64,000 bases of DNA from Tenuifilum thalassicum (GTDB lineage: Bacteria; Bacteroidota; Bacteroidia; Bacteroidales; Tenuifilaceae). The stretch lies in NCBI RefSeq assembly GCF_013265555.1, contig NZ_CP041345.1, positions 1,100,581 to 1,164,580 on the forward strand, read 5' to 3'. The notes under the pieces are model-generated. The model was not told the DNA's origin, ran no database searches, and saw nothing but the letters and a program-made list of their open reading frames with translations. Position numbers and translations under genes: made by a program. Below, in pieces: positions 53,637 to 62,838 of this stretch. The stretch's first letter is position 1; the number at the start of each line of letters is the position of its first letter.

Positions 53637-54887
53637 CTATTCATATCGTAAAGCTTCAATTGGGTCTAACATAGATGCTTTTACTGCAGGAATGTAACCA
53701 GAAGCCAGACCAACAATAAAAGAGATTACAAGTCCGCCAACAATCCAGCCCCATGGTATAACAAATGGGCTATTTAGAAGAATGGAAACTAAATTTCCTA
53801 TTAAAATACCTAAGAAGACGCCAAGCAGTCCACCGAGTTGGCATATCAGAATTGCCTCAAAAAGAAACTGCTGTTTTATTTCAGCCGATTTTGCCCCAAT
53901 GGCTTTACGTGTACCAATTTCGCGGGTGCGTTCCGCAACAGCCACTAGCATGATGTTCATTAGTCCAACAGCGGCACCAATTAAAGTTATAATGCCAATA
54001 ATGGTAGCAGCAATTGATACAAACTTGAGGTTTTCAATTAGCAGCTTAGCAAGGCTATCGCTTTTTTCAATATGAAAATCATTTTCGTCGATAGCAGAAA
54101 GGTTTCTAACAAGCCGAAAAGTTCCCTCAGCTTCACTTACTGCTGCTTCTAAAAGTTTAGGGTCTCTAGGTTGCACAATTATGGAATAATTCATGTTAGG
54201 TCGTGAGAAATAAGCTGCTACATTAGTGTATGGTAAATAAACCGTTCTGTTTGGCCCACCACCAAAACTGGTTCCTTTATCTTTTAAAACGCCAATAACC
54301 TTATACTTACCGCTTCCCACACTAATAATCTTATTGATTGGGTCCTCATTTTTTAGGAATAGTTTGCTGGCTACCTCAGAACCAATAATAGCAACGTGTC
54401 TGCTATCCTGAATATCGATTGGCGAGAAGTTTCGTCCCTTACCAATATCAACACCCGACACTTTAAGGTATCCTTCATCAACACCTAGTACACTAATGTT
54501 AGGATTGGTCTTTTTTGATGAGTGCTTTATAGTACTTGCGCCCGTTGCCCAAACTGAAATGCCAATATCGGCTGGAAAATTATATCGCTCAATAAACTCA
54601 CGTGCCTGCTGTAAGGTTATGTGTGAAAAATTCTTTTTACGATAACGGTTTCCGGCAATATTTACTCGTAATCCTCTGCTTTGAATGGTAAAGGAGTTGG
54701 CGCCCATTTGTGTAAATGAACTCGTAAGGCTACCTTCGATTGATTCAATGGCAGTAAGTATTCCTACCAATGCCATTATACCCAGTGAAATAATAAGAAT
54801 GGTTAAAGTTGAACGAAGTTTTGTAGAGAGAATCGAGTTTATCGAAATCCTAAAGATCTCACCATAAAGAGTTAAAATCCTTTTCAT
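53637..54887 (-). CDS. ABC transporter permease (MacB/FtsX type)
   Basis: The 416-residue permease has one N-terminal span (~20-42), a large periplasmic MacB-PCD domain (~45-270) and three C-terminal spans in an FtsX domain. The cytoplasmic E-R-T-R-E-I-G-T-R-K-A-I-G-A motif that contacts the ATPase is present. It resembles exporters for peptides, macrolides or lipoproteins. The ATPase gene is not adjacent in the window, so the partner is unknown. Confidence 0.85.
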   Translation of the reverse strand: MKRILTLYGEIFRISINSILSTKLRSTLTILIISLGIMALVGILTAIESIEGSLTSSFTQMGANSFTIQSRGLRVNIAGNRYRKKNFSHITLQQAREFIERYNFPADIGISVWATGASTIKHSSKKTNPNISVLGVDEGYLKVSGVDIGKGRNFSPIDIQDSRHVAIIGSEVASKLFLKNEDPINKIISVGSGKYKVIGVLKDKGTSFGGGPNRTVYLPYTNVAAYFSRPNMNYSIIVQPRDPKLLEAAVSEAEGTFRLVRNLSAIDENDFHIEKSDSLAKLLIENLKFVSIAATIIGIITLIGAAVGLMNIMLVAVAERTREIGTRKAIGAKSAEIKQQFLFEAILICQLGGLLGVFLGILIGNLVSILLNSPFVIPWGWIVGGLVISFIVGLASGYIPAVKASMLDPIEALRYE

Positions 54888-54960
54888 TTAATCTTTTGAT
54901 TTTTATTAACTTCAAAAATAACCTTTTTACTAGTTTTCTTTTCCTTAAATTGGTTAAATC

Positions 54961-54993
54961 TTGCTAATGCAAGAAAAAATTACATTAGGTTTG
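54961..54993 (+). promoter_or_regulatory. Promoter of acyl-CoA reductase gene
   Basis: TTG at 54961-54963, a 22-nt spacer and TAGGTTTG at 54986-54993 match the Bacteroidota promoter pattern. The ATG at 55013 is 19 nt beyond. Confidence 0.55.
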
Positions 54994-55012
54994 TATTTCA
55001 AATTACTTTGAC

Positions 55013-56056
55013 ATGAATATTGAAAAAAGGATTAATGCTTTTGTCAATTTGGGTTTAAAAATAAGCGAGTCGGTAACTAATGCTAGTTCTCTGCTCGGAC
55101 ATTCCGTTTATAATGCACAATTTATAAACCCTTGGTTTACGCCTTCAAATATAATTAACGCAGCAAATGCAATTACTCAAAAATGGTTAAAAAGGGATGC
55201 CATGGAAGAGTGGGTAAAAAAGTATCCCATTCAGTATTTTAATCCTAAAAAGGTTCATGAGGTTGGCGTTATTATGGCAGGAAACATTCCTCTTGTTGGT
55301 TTTCATGACTTTTTGTGTGTTCTCATCACAGGGAACCGGATTAACATTAAGCTATCTTCCAAAGATGGGGGGCTAACGGAATCGATTGCTAAAATGCTTT
55401 TGGAGGTTGAACCTGAGTTTAAGGATTTTATTAAGATATCGGAGGGAACATTAAAAGATTTTGACGCAGTTATTGCCACTGGAAGCGATAGCTCTGCCAA
55501 GTACTTCGATTATTACTTTCGCAATTATCCTTCTTTAATAAGGGGCCATAGGAATAGTGTGGCGGTACTGAGTGGTAATGAATCCGACGAAGAGCTTACA
55601 ATGCTTTCCGATGATATTTTTAGCTATTTTGGATTAGGTTGTCGTAATGTTTCAAAATTACTAGTTCCAGTAGGTTACAATTTTGAACGGTTAATAAATA
55701 GCATGGAGAAATGGACTAACCTGATAAACCATTATCGGTATGCTAATAACTATGAGTATAATCGCACCATTTTAATTATGAATCAGGAACAACATCTCGA
55801 TACAGGATTCTCGTTGCTAGTGCCTAATGATAATATCGACGCTCATGTCTCGGTTCTCAACTATCAGGAGTATAATAGTATTGATGCAGTTACAGATTAT
55901 TTAGCGCTAAATGATAGTAAAATTCAATGTGTGGTTTCCAACATTCCTATCAATCATTTAAGGTTGGTGACTTTTGGAGAGGCACAACGGCCTTTGCTAA
56001 CTGATTACTCCGATGGAATTGACACCATTGAGTTTTTAGGGAAGCTTAACCAGTAA
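55013..56056 (+). CDS. LuxC-type acyl-CoA reductase
   Basis: The 347-residue protein belongs to the LuxC acyl-CoA reductase family, which makes fatty aldehydes from acyl-CoA with NADPH. The catalytic Cys210 lies in Y-F-G-L-G-C-R-N-V-S-K, and the NADP-site region A-T-G-S-D-S-S-A (~155-162) is clear. It is shorter than LuxC of luminous bacteria (~480) but normal for Bacteroidota members. No luxD, luxE or luciferase genes adjoin it. A role in lipid, possibly ether- or sphingolipid-related, metabolism is a guess. Confidence 0.8.
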   Translation: MNIEKRINAFVNLGLKISESVTNASSLLGHSVYNAQFINPWFTPSNIINAANAITQKWLKRDAMEEWVKKYPIQYFNPKKVHEVGVIMAGNIPLVGFHDFLCVLITGNRINIKLSSKDGGLTESIAKMLLEVEPEFKDFIKISEGTLKDFDAVIATGSDSSAKYFDYYFRNYPSLIRGHRNSVAVLSGNESDEELTMLSDDIFSYFGLGCRNVSKLLVPVGYNFERLINSMEKWTNLINHYRYANNYEYNRTILIMNQEQHLDTGFSLLVPNDNIDAHVSVLNYQEYNSIDAVTDYLALNDSKIQCVVSNIPINHLRLVTFGEAQRPLLTDYSDGIDTIEFLGKLNQ

Positions 56057-56095
56057 CTTTTTTGCTAACATTTAGCATTTCATTCAGATTGATAC

Positions 56096-56103
56096 TATTT
56101 TTG
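56096..56103 (+). promoter_or_regulatory. -7 element ahead of pRiA4b-ORF3-like gene
   Basis: TATTTTTG matches TAnnTTTG, 18 nt before the ATG at 56122. It probably drives the unit with miaA and the CBS gene. Confidence 0.5.
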
Positions 56104-56121
56104 CATAAATGACCAAATGTT

Positions 56122-56652
56122 ATGATATATAAGTTTAGGGTTTTATCGGACGAAGATGAGCTTTTTTTGAGAGATTTTGATGTTGACTCAGAATCTACAT
56201 TTCTAACATTACATAAAGCAATTCAAGAGAATTTAGGCTTTGACCCTTCGCAGCTAGTATCGTTTTTTTTAGCCGACGAGCATTGGAACAAGGGCATGGA
56301 ACTTACCCTCATTGATATGCAAAACGATACGGGTTTGGCAGCCATTCCTATGGATAAGGTTAAGATTAAGGAGTTGATAACAAAACGCAAGGAACGCCTG
56401 CTTTATACTTACGATATATTTGCTGACCGCAATCTATTTATCGAACTAATTGATATTGCTGAAGCAAAAGAAGGTATTGAGTATCCTTTATGCACAGCTT
56501 CTCTAGGGGAGGCCCCAATTCAAGTTGCCGATGATATTATTTTAGATTTTGATGCTGAGAATGACGAAAAGAATGAAATTGATGAGCTTTTCGACGAGTT
56601 TAACGACGATGATTTTGATAGTCTAGGTTTTGAAGATGACAGTGAGTTCTAA
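56122..56652 (+). CDS. pRiA4b ORF-3-like protein
   Basis: The 176-residue protein shows the plasmid pRiA4b ORF-3-like fold (I-Y-K-F-R-V-L; F-L-T-L-H-K-A-I-Q; Y-T-Y-D-I-F-A-D near 111-118) and an extremely acidic C-terminal tail (Asp/Glu-rich, ~140-176). The domain also occurs as passenger proteins in some transposons, but here it is a stable chromosomal gene 17 nt upstream of miaA. Function is unknown; the tail suggests protein or metal binding. Confidence 0.8.
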   Translation: MIYKFRVLSDEDELFLRDFDVDSESTFLTLHKAIQENLGFDPSQLVSFFLADEHWNKGMELTLIDMQNDTGLAAIPMDKVKIKELITKRKERLLYTYDIFADRNLFIELIDIAEAKEGIEYPLCTASLGEAPIQVADDIILDFDAENDEKNEIDELFDEFNDDDFDSLGFEDDSEF

Positions 56653-56669
56653 AAAGCTTTAATTTCTCA

Positions 56670-57602
56670 ATGTCACGTTCCCAAAAATTTCTTATTGTAT
56701 TGTTAGGGCCTACTGGGGTTGGAAAAACCGAGTTGAGCCTTTCTATAGCTAAGCATTTTGATGCGCCTATCATCTCATCCGATTCTCGACAATTTTTTCG
56801 GGAAATGAGAATTGGTACGGCATACCCAACCGATGAGGAGTTGACAAAAGGAAAGCACTATCTGGTTGGCCATAAGTCGATAACCGAACGCTACAGCTGC
56901 GGCATGTTCGAGATGGAAGCGATAGAGCTACTAAACGAAATTTACCAAACGCATAACTTATCGCTTCTGGTTGGCGGCTCCGGGCTTTATATCGATTCTC
57001 TACTAAAAGGCATAGATGATTTTCCCACTCCCGACCCTGAACTTCGAAAGTCGCTTCATGAACAGTTAAGGAATGAGGGCGTTGAGAGTTTGAGACAGCA
57101 GCTCAAGATACTTGACCCCGAGTATTATGCTAAGGTTGATTTGAAAAATCCGCAGCGAATACTTAAGGCGGTTGAGGTTTGCTTACAAACAGGCAAAACC
57201 TACACTTCGTTTCTTACTCGCCCAAAAAAGCCACGGCCTTTTACTGCCATTAAGGTAGGTTTAAACCGTCCACGTGAAGAGTTATACAGGCGTATTAATG
57301 AGCGAGTTGACAAAATGATAGAGCAGGGATTGGTTGATGAGGTACGAAACCTAATTCCCTATAGAAATCTTAATGCGCTTAACACCGTTGGCTATAAGGA
57401 GATATTTCAATATCTTGATGGAGAGATTTCATTACCACAAGCAGTTGAACTAATAAAAAGAAACACTCGTAGGTATGCTAAGCGACAACTTACATGGTGG
57501 GGGCGCGACGATGAGATTACATGGTTTCATCCAAATCAAAAAGATGAAATTATTCAATATATTGAAAAGCAATTAAAAGAGAAAAGTAATGGAAAAACGT
57601 AA
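56670..57602 (+). CDS. miaA: tRNA dimethylallyltransferase
   Basis: The 310-residue enzyme adds a dimethylallyl group from DMAPP to A37 of UNN-reading tRNAs. It shows the P-loop G-P-T-G-V-G-K-T-E near 14-22, S-S-D-S-R-Q-F near 38-44, and the tRNA-binding T-V-G-Y-K-E near 249-254. Its last 14 nt overlap the start of the HEPN-CBS gene, which indicates coupled translation. Confidence 0.95.
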   Translation: MSRSQKFLIVLLGPTGVGKTELSLSIAKHFDAPIISSDSRQFFREMRIGTAYPTDEELTKGKHYLVGHKSITERYSCGMFEMEAIELLNEIYQTHNLSLLVGGSGLYIDSLLKGIDDFPTPDPELRKSLHEQLRNEGVESLRQQLKILDPEYYAKVDLKNPQRILKAVEVCLQTGKTYTSFLTRPKKPRPFTAIKVGLNRPREELYRRINERVDKMIEQGLVDEVRNLIPYRNLNALNTVGYKEIFQYLDGEISLPQAVELIKRNTRRYAKRQLTWWGRDDEITWFHPNQKDEIIQYIEKQLKEKSNGKT

Positions 57603-58296
57603 TTCAGAAATTTTCCTTGAAGCATTTACTGAGATAGAGCGTTCTTTAAAAGAGATTTTAAGAAATGAATATACAGCAAACTTTTCGGAACTTTTACATA
57701 AGGCCCGAAAGCTGAATCAGGTAGTAAACTATTATGCATCGGATTTAAAAGAATTTGCACAGCTCCGAAATGCTATAGTTCACACAAAACGTAAGGATTT
57801 TATTATTGCCGAGCCCCACCATGATGTGGTTGAGGAGGTGTTGCACATTAAAAACCTTTTAAAGAATCCGCCTCGTGTTAAAAGTTTAATGAAACACAAA
57901 CCTTTTTATACACATCCCCAGGCACCTATAAAAGATGTTTTAAAAACTTTTGCCGAAAAAGGATTTATGCGTTGTCCTGTTATTGAGAATGATAGAATAG
58001 TTGGACTAATTACAGCCAAAACAATAGCGCGTTGGTTAATTGAAAATTCCTACGATGTTGATGGCATTAAGGTGCAAGAGTTGCTTCCTTATTTTGAAAG
58101 GAATGATTACTGTATTGTTTCTGAGAATAGTGATATTGTATCGTTGATTGGTATGTTTAATAATGCTGTTGATAAAGGGTCGTATATTCAAGCGGCGCTT
58201 GTTACACAAAATGGCAACCCCGATAGTAAACTTGTTGGAATTATTTCACCAAGCGATTTTCCAGCTATCATTGGCGAATTAAAAGTTAAGCATTAG
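57589..58296 (+). CDS. HEPN-like domain fused to a CBS pair
   Basis: The 235-residue protein has an all-helical N-terminal half (~1-95) ending in A-Q-L-R60-N61-A-I-V-H65, an exact RNxxxH motif as in HEPN ribonucleases. Two CBS motifs fill the C-terminal half (~105-235; D-V-L-K-T-F-A-E-K-G-F-M-R-C-P-V and V-S-L-I-G-M-F-N-N-A, ending I-I-S-P-S-D-F). CBS pairs usually bind adenosine nucleotides and gate a partner domain. A nucleotide-sensing RNase is thus plausible, but unproven. Start ATG 57589 lies inside miaA. Confidence 0.75.
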   Translation: MEKRNSEIFLEAFTEIERSLKEILRNEYTANFSELLHKARKLNQVVNYYASDLKEFAQLRNAIVHTKRKDFIIAEPHHDVVEEVLHIKNLLKNPPRVKSLMKHKPFYTHPQAPIKDVLKTFAEKGFMRCPVIENDRIVGLITAKTIARWLIENSYDVDGIKVQELLPYFERNDYCIVSENSDIVSLIGMFNNAVDKGSYIQAALVTQNGNPDSKLVGIISPSDFPAIIGELKVKH

Positions 58297-58353
58297 TTTT
58301 GTCCTAATTGGGAAACTTCCCATTTTATCGTATTAAACTTAAATGCAAATATT

Positions 58354-59964
58354 ATGGCACAGGAAAAGAAAAAACGAGAGTTTCCTCACACTTATGTAAT
58401 TATTTTTGCTTTAATTGTTTTTGCTGCCATTTTAACGTGGTTTGTACCCGGTGGTGAGTTTGCCCGCGAAATTAAAAATGTGAATGGCATTGATAGGGAG
58501 GTTATTGTTCCTGGTTCTTTTCATAAAGTTGATAACCAACCTCAAACATGGCAGGTGTTTACTTCCATTTTCCAAGGCATGAAAAGAACCTACGACATAA
58601 TTTTTTACATTCTTATGATTGGAGGTGCCTTTTGGTTGCTTAACGAGAGTAAGGCTTTAGATGTGGCCATCCTCTCCTTTTTGAATTTTACCAAAAGGTT
58701 GGAACGTTTTAAACCGTTAAAAATCATAGGTGTCGACAACATAGTCATCACCCTAATAATGATATGCTTCAGCTTCTTTGGAGCTGTTATTGGCATGAGC
58801 GAGGAAACGATAGCCTTTGTGGTGATTTTTGTGCCACTGGCCATTAGTATGGGATATGACTCAATAGTTGGGATTAGCCTATGTTTCCTTGGTGCTGGTT
58901 TAGGTTTTGCCAGTGCATTACTTAACCCTTTTACAATTGGAATAGCTCAAGGGCTTTCGGGAATAAAACTTTTTTCAGGTATTGAGTACAGGTTTATTAT
59001 TTGGGTTGTAATTAACACAATTGGTATTGGTTACGTGTTGTGGTATGCCCGCCGAATCAAGAAAAACCCAAAACTTTCACCAGTTTATGAAATTGACGAA
59101 TATTGGCGTCATAAAGCCGCTCACGAAGACAATGGAACTAAAACAAAACCAGGAAAGAGTGCTTGGGCTACTTTTATTTCTCTCGGAATTGTTTTTGCTT
59201 TATTCTCGTTTTATTATCCAGTGAGTCATTTGGTTATAGGGCAAAGCTCTATTTCTGTACCCATAATCCCAATTGCAACTGTAGTATGGTTTGTTGTTGG
59301 TATATTGGCTCTTCGTCACTCCGTTCAGCTTTTTATTGTTAACATCTTGCTATTTACCATCGTGTTTCTTATTGTTGGTGTAATGGGGTATGGCTGGTAT
59401 ATAAAGGAGATTGCCACCTTGTTCTTGGTTATGGGCTTAACCGCCGGAATTGCCTTTGGTAAAAGTGCAAATGAGCTTGCAAAATCGTTTATTGCTGGAG
59501 CAAAGGATATCATGTCTGCAGCACTTGTTGTTGGATTGGCAAGTGGAATAGTTGTTATTTTAGAACAGGGACGAATTATTGATTCGCTTTTAAACTACTC
59601 TGCCGAAGCCATGATGGGCTATGGAAAGGTTACATCCATGGCAATCATGTATGTGTTTTATAATTTGCTTAATCTGGTTATTGCGTCAGGTTCAGCAAAA
59701 GCTGCGCTTACCATTCCTTTAATGTCGCAGTTTTCCGATTTAATTGGTATCAGTCGGCAGACAACAGTAACCGTTTATCAGCTTGGTGGTGGATTTACTA
59801 ATCTTATAACTCCCACTTCGGGAGTAATGGTAGGTGTATTAAGCATAGCAAGAATACCCTATAACAAGTGGTTTAAATGGTTTCTGCCACTAATGATAAT
59901 CCTTATAATCGTTGGATTCTTACTATTGCTCCCAACACTTTTCGTTCCGTTAAGCGGATTCTAA
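58354..59964 (+). CDS. YfcC family inner-membrane carrier (DcuC-related)
   Basis: The 536-residue protein has about twelve membrane spans and the YfcC pattern: an early W-F-V-P-G-G-E-F, a central G-M-S-E-E-T-I-A-F, and late G-S-G/A-S-A-K-A...P-L and L-I-T-P-T-S-G-V. Relatives move C4-dicarboxylates or other organic and amino acids. The substrate cannot be deduced. It lies 57 nt after the HEPN-CBS gene and ends at a terminator. Confidence 0.88.
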   Translation: MAQEKKKREFPHTYVIIFALIVFAAILTWFVPGGEFAREIKNVNGIDREVIVPGSFHKVDNQPQTWQVFTSIFQGMKRTYDIIFYILMIGGAFWLLNESKALDVAILSFLNFTKRLERFKPLKIIGVDNIVITLIMICFSFFGAVIGMSEETIAFVVIFVPLAISMGYDSIVGISLCFLGAGLGFASALLNPFTIGIAQGLSGIKLFSGIEYRFIIWVVINTIGIGYVLWYARRIKKNPKLSPVYEIDEYWRHKAAHEDNGTKTKPGKSAWATFISLGIVFALFSFYYPVSHLVIGQSSISVPIIPIATVVWFVVGILALRHSVQLFIVNILLFTIVFLIVGVMGYGWYIKEIATLFLVMGLTAGIAFGKSANELAKSFIAGAKDIMSAALVVGLASGIVVILEQGRIIDSLLNYSAEAMMGYGKVTSMAIMYVFYNLLNLVIASGSAKAALTIPLMSQFSDLIGISRQTTVTVYQLGGGFTNLITPTSGVMVGVLSIARIPYNKWFKWFLPLMIILIIVGFLLLLPTLFVPLSGF

Positions 59965-59974
59965 AAAGAGATAT

Positions 59975-60003
59975 AGGCTGTCAAACACTGACAGCCTTTT
60001 TTA
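59975..60003 (+). terminator. Terminator of YfcC gene
   Basis: AGGCTGTCA and TGACAGCCT form a 9-bp stem around AACAC, followed by six T. Confidence 0.9.
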
Positions 60004-60096
60004 TGAAGCGTAAGTTCTTTAATGCTTGTTGTCGTCATAGCATTTTAATCAAATTCGATTTTTTTATCTCTTTAATATTCATTAATAAAATTTCCT

Positions 60097-60104
60097 TAGA
60101 TTTG
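60097..60104 (+). promoter_or_regulatory. -7 element of BamA/TamA-like gene
   Basis: TAGATTTG matches TAnnTTTG and lies 21 nt before the ATG at 60126. It confirms that the long upstream extension of the frame is not translated. Confidence 0.5.
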
Positions 60105-60125
60105 GGGAAACCTAAAACTATACCT

Positions 60126-61478
60126 ATGAGAAATCTAGCATTAATGTTTGCGATGCTATTTCCTATTAGTCTCGCATTTTCGCAGGAAACAGCCGATGAA
60201 AAGAAAGCAGAGAAGGCAAAATCTGGATGGAACTTTGGTGGTTTGCCAGTTGTAGCCTATGATACCGACTTAGGTTTTGAGTACGGCGCCCTTGTTAATC
60301 TTTTCCATTATGGCGATGGGAGTATTTATCCTAAGTACAAGCATAATATTTATGCTGAGGTCTCCCGATTTACAAAGGGCAGCGGTATAAACAGGTTGTT
60401 TTACGACTCAAAGTATGTAATACCAGGTATCCGTTTAACAGCCGATTTAGCCTATTTAACCGACAAAATGTACGACTTTTATGGTTTTAATGGTTATGAA
60501 TCGGTTTATAATATGGATTGGGCTGATGATGAAAGCTCCTTTTATCGTAGCCGCGCTTTTTACAAGTACGATAGAAAGCTAACCCGTTTTACATCCGATT
60601 TGCAAGGAAAGTTTAAGAACGATAAGTTAGGTTGGGTTGCTGGAATTGGATTTTATGATTTTAAGGTTGATACAGTTGATATTGATAAGCTGAACAAGGG
60701 TAAAGATGAAGCCGATAAACTTCCTTATGTTGATGGAGGGTTATATAAACGATATGTTGATTGGGGATTAATTGATGAGGACGAAAAAAATGGTGGATTT
60801 GTCACATACCTTAAATTTGGTGCTGTTTACGATACTCGCGATAATGAGCCAAATCCGATGAAAGGTGTTTGGACCGAGGCAGTAGTAACCTATGCGCCTT
60901 CATTTTTAGGGATTGGAAGCAAGTATGAGCATGCTAAGCTTAGCATTATTCATCGTCAGTATTTCACTTTAGTTCCTGAACGGCTATCGTTTGTGTACCG
61001 TTTGGGGTACCAGGGAACAATATTTGGGAAATGTCCTTTTTATCTACAACCAAATATGACTACATTATTTCTTCGGGGTTCTGTTAGCGAAGGTCTTGGG
61101 GGTGCTAAAAGTTTAAGAGGGATTATCCGAAACCGTGTGGTAGGTGATGGTATTGCTTATGGAAATCTAGAGTTGCGATGGAAATTTGCTCGCTTTCAGT
61201 TTATTAACCAGAATTTTTACCTATCGTTTAATGCGTTTCTAGATGGCGGGCAGGTTGTTCAAAAGGTTAAACTTGATGTCCCAAGTACTATTACCGAAGC
61301 AGGATATGACGTTTCAGACTATTTTTCACCCGAAAATGATAAGCTACATACTAGTTGGGGTGTTGGGCTAAGAATAGTTATGAACCAGAATTTTATTATA
61401 GCTGTAGACCATGGTAGGGCAATGAAAAGTGATGATGGGACATCAGGAACCTACATCGGGTTAAATTTCCTTTTCTAA
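60126..61478 (+). CDS. BamA/TamA-like outer-membrane barrel protein
   Basis: The 450-residue protein has a signal peptide (M-R-N-L-A-L-M-F-A-M...A-F-S-Q). A 16-strand-like Omp85 barrel follows: Y-D-T-R-D-N-E-P-N-P-M-K-G near 240-252 (the Y-D-T-R-D strand common to Omp85 proteins), the lid-lock-type L-R-G-S/L-R-G-I-I-R-N-R near 320-340, and a C-terminal Phe (Y-I-G-L-N-F-L-F). No POTRA domains precede the barrel, so it is not BamA itself. It stands as a single gene. Confidence 0.78.
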   Translation: MRNLALMFAMLFPISLAFSQETADEKKAEKAKSGWNFGGLPVVAYDTDLGFEYGALVNLFHYGDGSIYPKYKHNIYAEVSRFTKGSGINRLFYDSKYVIPGIRLTADLAYLTDKMYDFYGFNGYESVYNMDWADDESSFYRSRAFYKYDRKLTRFTSDLQGKFKNDKLGWVAGIGFYDFKVDTVDIDKLNKGKDEADKLPYVDGGLYKRYVDWGLIDEDEKNGGFVTYLKFGAVYDTRDNEPNPMKGVWTEAVVTYAPSFLGIGSKYEHAKLSIIHRQYFTLVPERLSFVYRLGYQGTIFGKCPFYLQPNMTTLFLRGSVSEGLGGAKSLRGIIRNRVVGDGIAYGNLELRWKFARFQFINQNFYLSFNAFLDGGQVVQKVKLDVPSTITEAGYDVSDYFSPENDKLHTSWGVGLRIVMNQNFIIAVDHGRAMKSDDGTSGTYIGLNFLF

Positions 61479-61493
61479 AAAAAATTATAAACT

Positions 61494-61537
61494 AAAAGCT
61501 GCCCTTTGATGGATACATTCCATTTGAGGCAGCTTTT
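61494..61537. terminator. Bidirectional terminator between barrel gene and DUF819 gene
   Basis: AAAAGCTGCC (61494-61503) pairs with GGCAGCTTTT (61528-61537) over 10 bp with a 24-nt loop, and T/A-runs lie on both sides. Confidence 0.75.
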
Positions 61538-61542
61538 TTGTA

Positions 61543-62691
61543 TTAGCAGTAATTTTTAAGAATTTCTGCCAGTATAAATCCCAAATAGTTACCAACTGCA
61601 TAACCAATAATTCCAACAGAAATCCCAGTTAAAATAATCTTACGATTTCCAATAGCAGCAGCAACAACAGGAACAAAAGGTGGGGAACAGATAAGTGCTG
61701 TTGAGGTGATAATGGTGGTGTCGGCATCAATTTTAAATAGCTTGCCCAAAACAACTTGCAGGAATAGGGAACCAAAAACAGCAAATGTAATATAGCCAAA
61801 TAATCCTGGAGTTAGCCCAGCAAATCTACTTATATCGGCCATCGAAGCAACAACAACACTAAAAATCAGAATCAAATACATACCCGATTCAAAGGTCTTC
61901 TCAATTTGATTTATCTGTTTAAATGTAGAAGCAATAATACTGAGTGTAGTAATAGTTAGAATAACAACTACAACCTGGCTGTTTCTCGGAACTAAAAGCG
62001 AAAGTCCACCTGCAATAGCAAAAATAAGAACAGTTAAGCCATAGGCTTTGAGCAGTGGTTTGAATATTTCGCGTTTAAAGATGCCCCAATAAGGGTCTTT
62101 CCCATTTGTATATTCAACCTCTTCTGAAGTGTCATCGTTAAACTTTGGAAGGAAAAAAGAAAAGAATTTTTTCCCAATAGTCATTAAAAAAGCCAAATAA
62201 ACGGTCGATATGAGCATATCGTAAGTGTGTGTAAGTATGTAAACATCAGAATCAACATTTAGCATCATTTTAAGGGAGGCCAAATTTGGGGTTCCGCCAG
62301 TATACACACCTACAAGCAACCCGCTTACCTTCCAAAGCTCACCCATACCTTTCCCCTTAAATGCAAAAAAGCCAATAACAATTAGAACAATAACCGATGA
62401 AATTCCTATTATAAGTGATAGTAAGGCTTTCCCTGCTATAGATTTCCATTGCTTTATATTTGCAGAAAACAGAAGCAACGGTAGCGCTAGTGGAATGGTT
62501 AAAGTTGTTAAAAGTTCTTGGATTTTTGATGCAGACTCTGGCAAGATTCCTATGTTACCTACTATAAGCCCAAGTAAATATGCAACAAACACCGCACCTA
62601 ACTTATTTACAAAAGGGAATTTATGGCACAAATGTAAAATAAGAAAAGGCGATAGGAGATAGAAAAGAACAAGAATTATTTCAGTCATCAT
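61543..62691 (-). CDS. DUF819 family membrane protein
   Basis: The 382-residue protein has about ten membrane spans and the DUF819 marks: G-V-Y-T-G-G-T-P-N-L near 130-139 and S-T-A-L-I-C-S-P-P-F-V-P near 340-351. It is related to YjcL of Bacillus and thought to be a transporter. The substrate is unknown. The charged loop near 195-215 lies between its two half-repeats. A second ATG one codon in is equally possible. Confidence 0.82.
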   Translation of the reverse strand: MMTEIILVLFYLLSPFLILHLCHKFPFVNKLGAVFVAYLLGLIVGNIGILPESASKIQELLTTLTIPLALPLLLFSANIKQWKSIAGKALLSLIIGISSVIVLIVIGFFAFKGKGMGELWKVSGLLVGVYTGGTPNLASLKMMLNVDSDVYILTHTYDMLISTVYLAFLMTIGKKFFSFFLPKFNDDTSEEVEYTNGKDPYWGIFKREIFKPLLKAYGLTVLIFAIAGGLSLLVPRNSQVVVVILTITTLSIIASTFKQINQIEKTFESGMYLILIFSVVVASMADISRFAGLTPGLFGYITFAVFGSLFLQVVLGKLFKIDADTTIITSTALICSPPFVPVVAAAIGNRKIILTGISVGIIGYAVGNYLGFILAEILKNYC

Positions 62692-62838
62692 AAATACTTT
62701 TATTAACTAATTTCATTACCTAACGGCTACAAAAATGACAAATAATTTGGTTATAAAAAAAGTTGCATAATTAACACTATTTAATTAAATTGCCTTGATT
62801 TTTATATATTCAAAAAATGGGGTTAAAATTCTTATAAA

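Noticed and set aside
59877-60125. 83-residue N-terminal extension of the BamA/TamA-like frame
   Set aside because: It overlaps the end of the YfcC gene and its terminator. A signal peptide and promoter box place the start at 60126.
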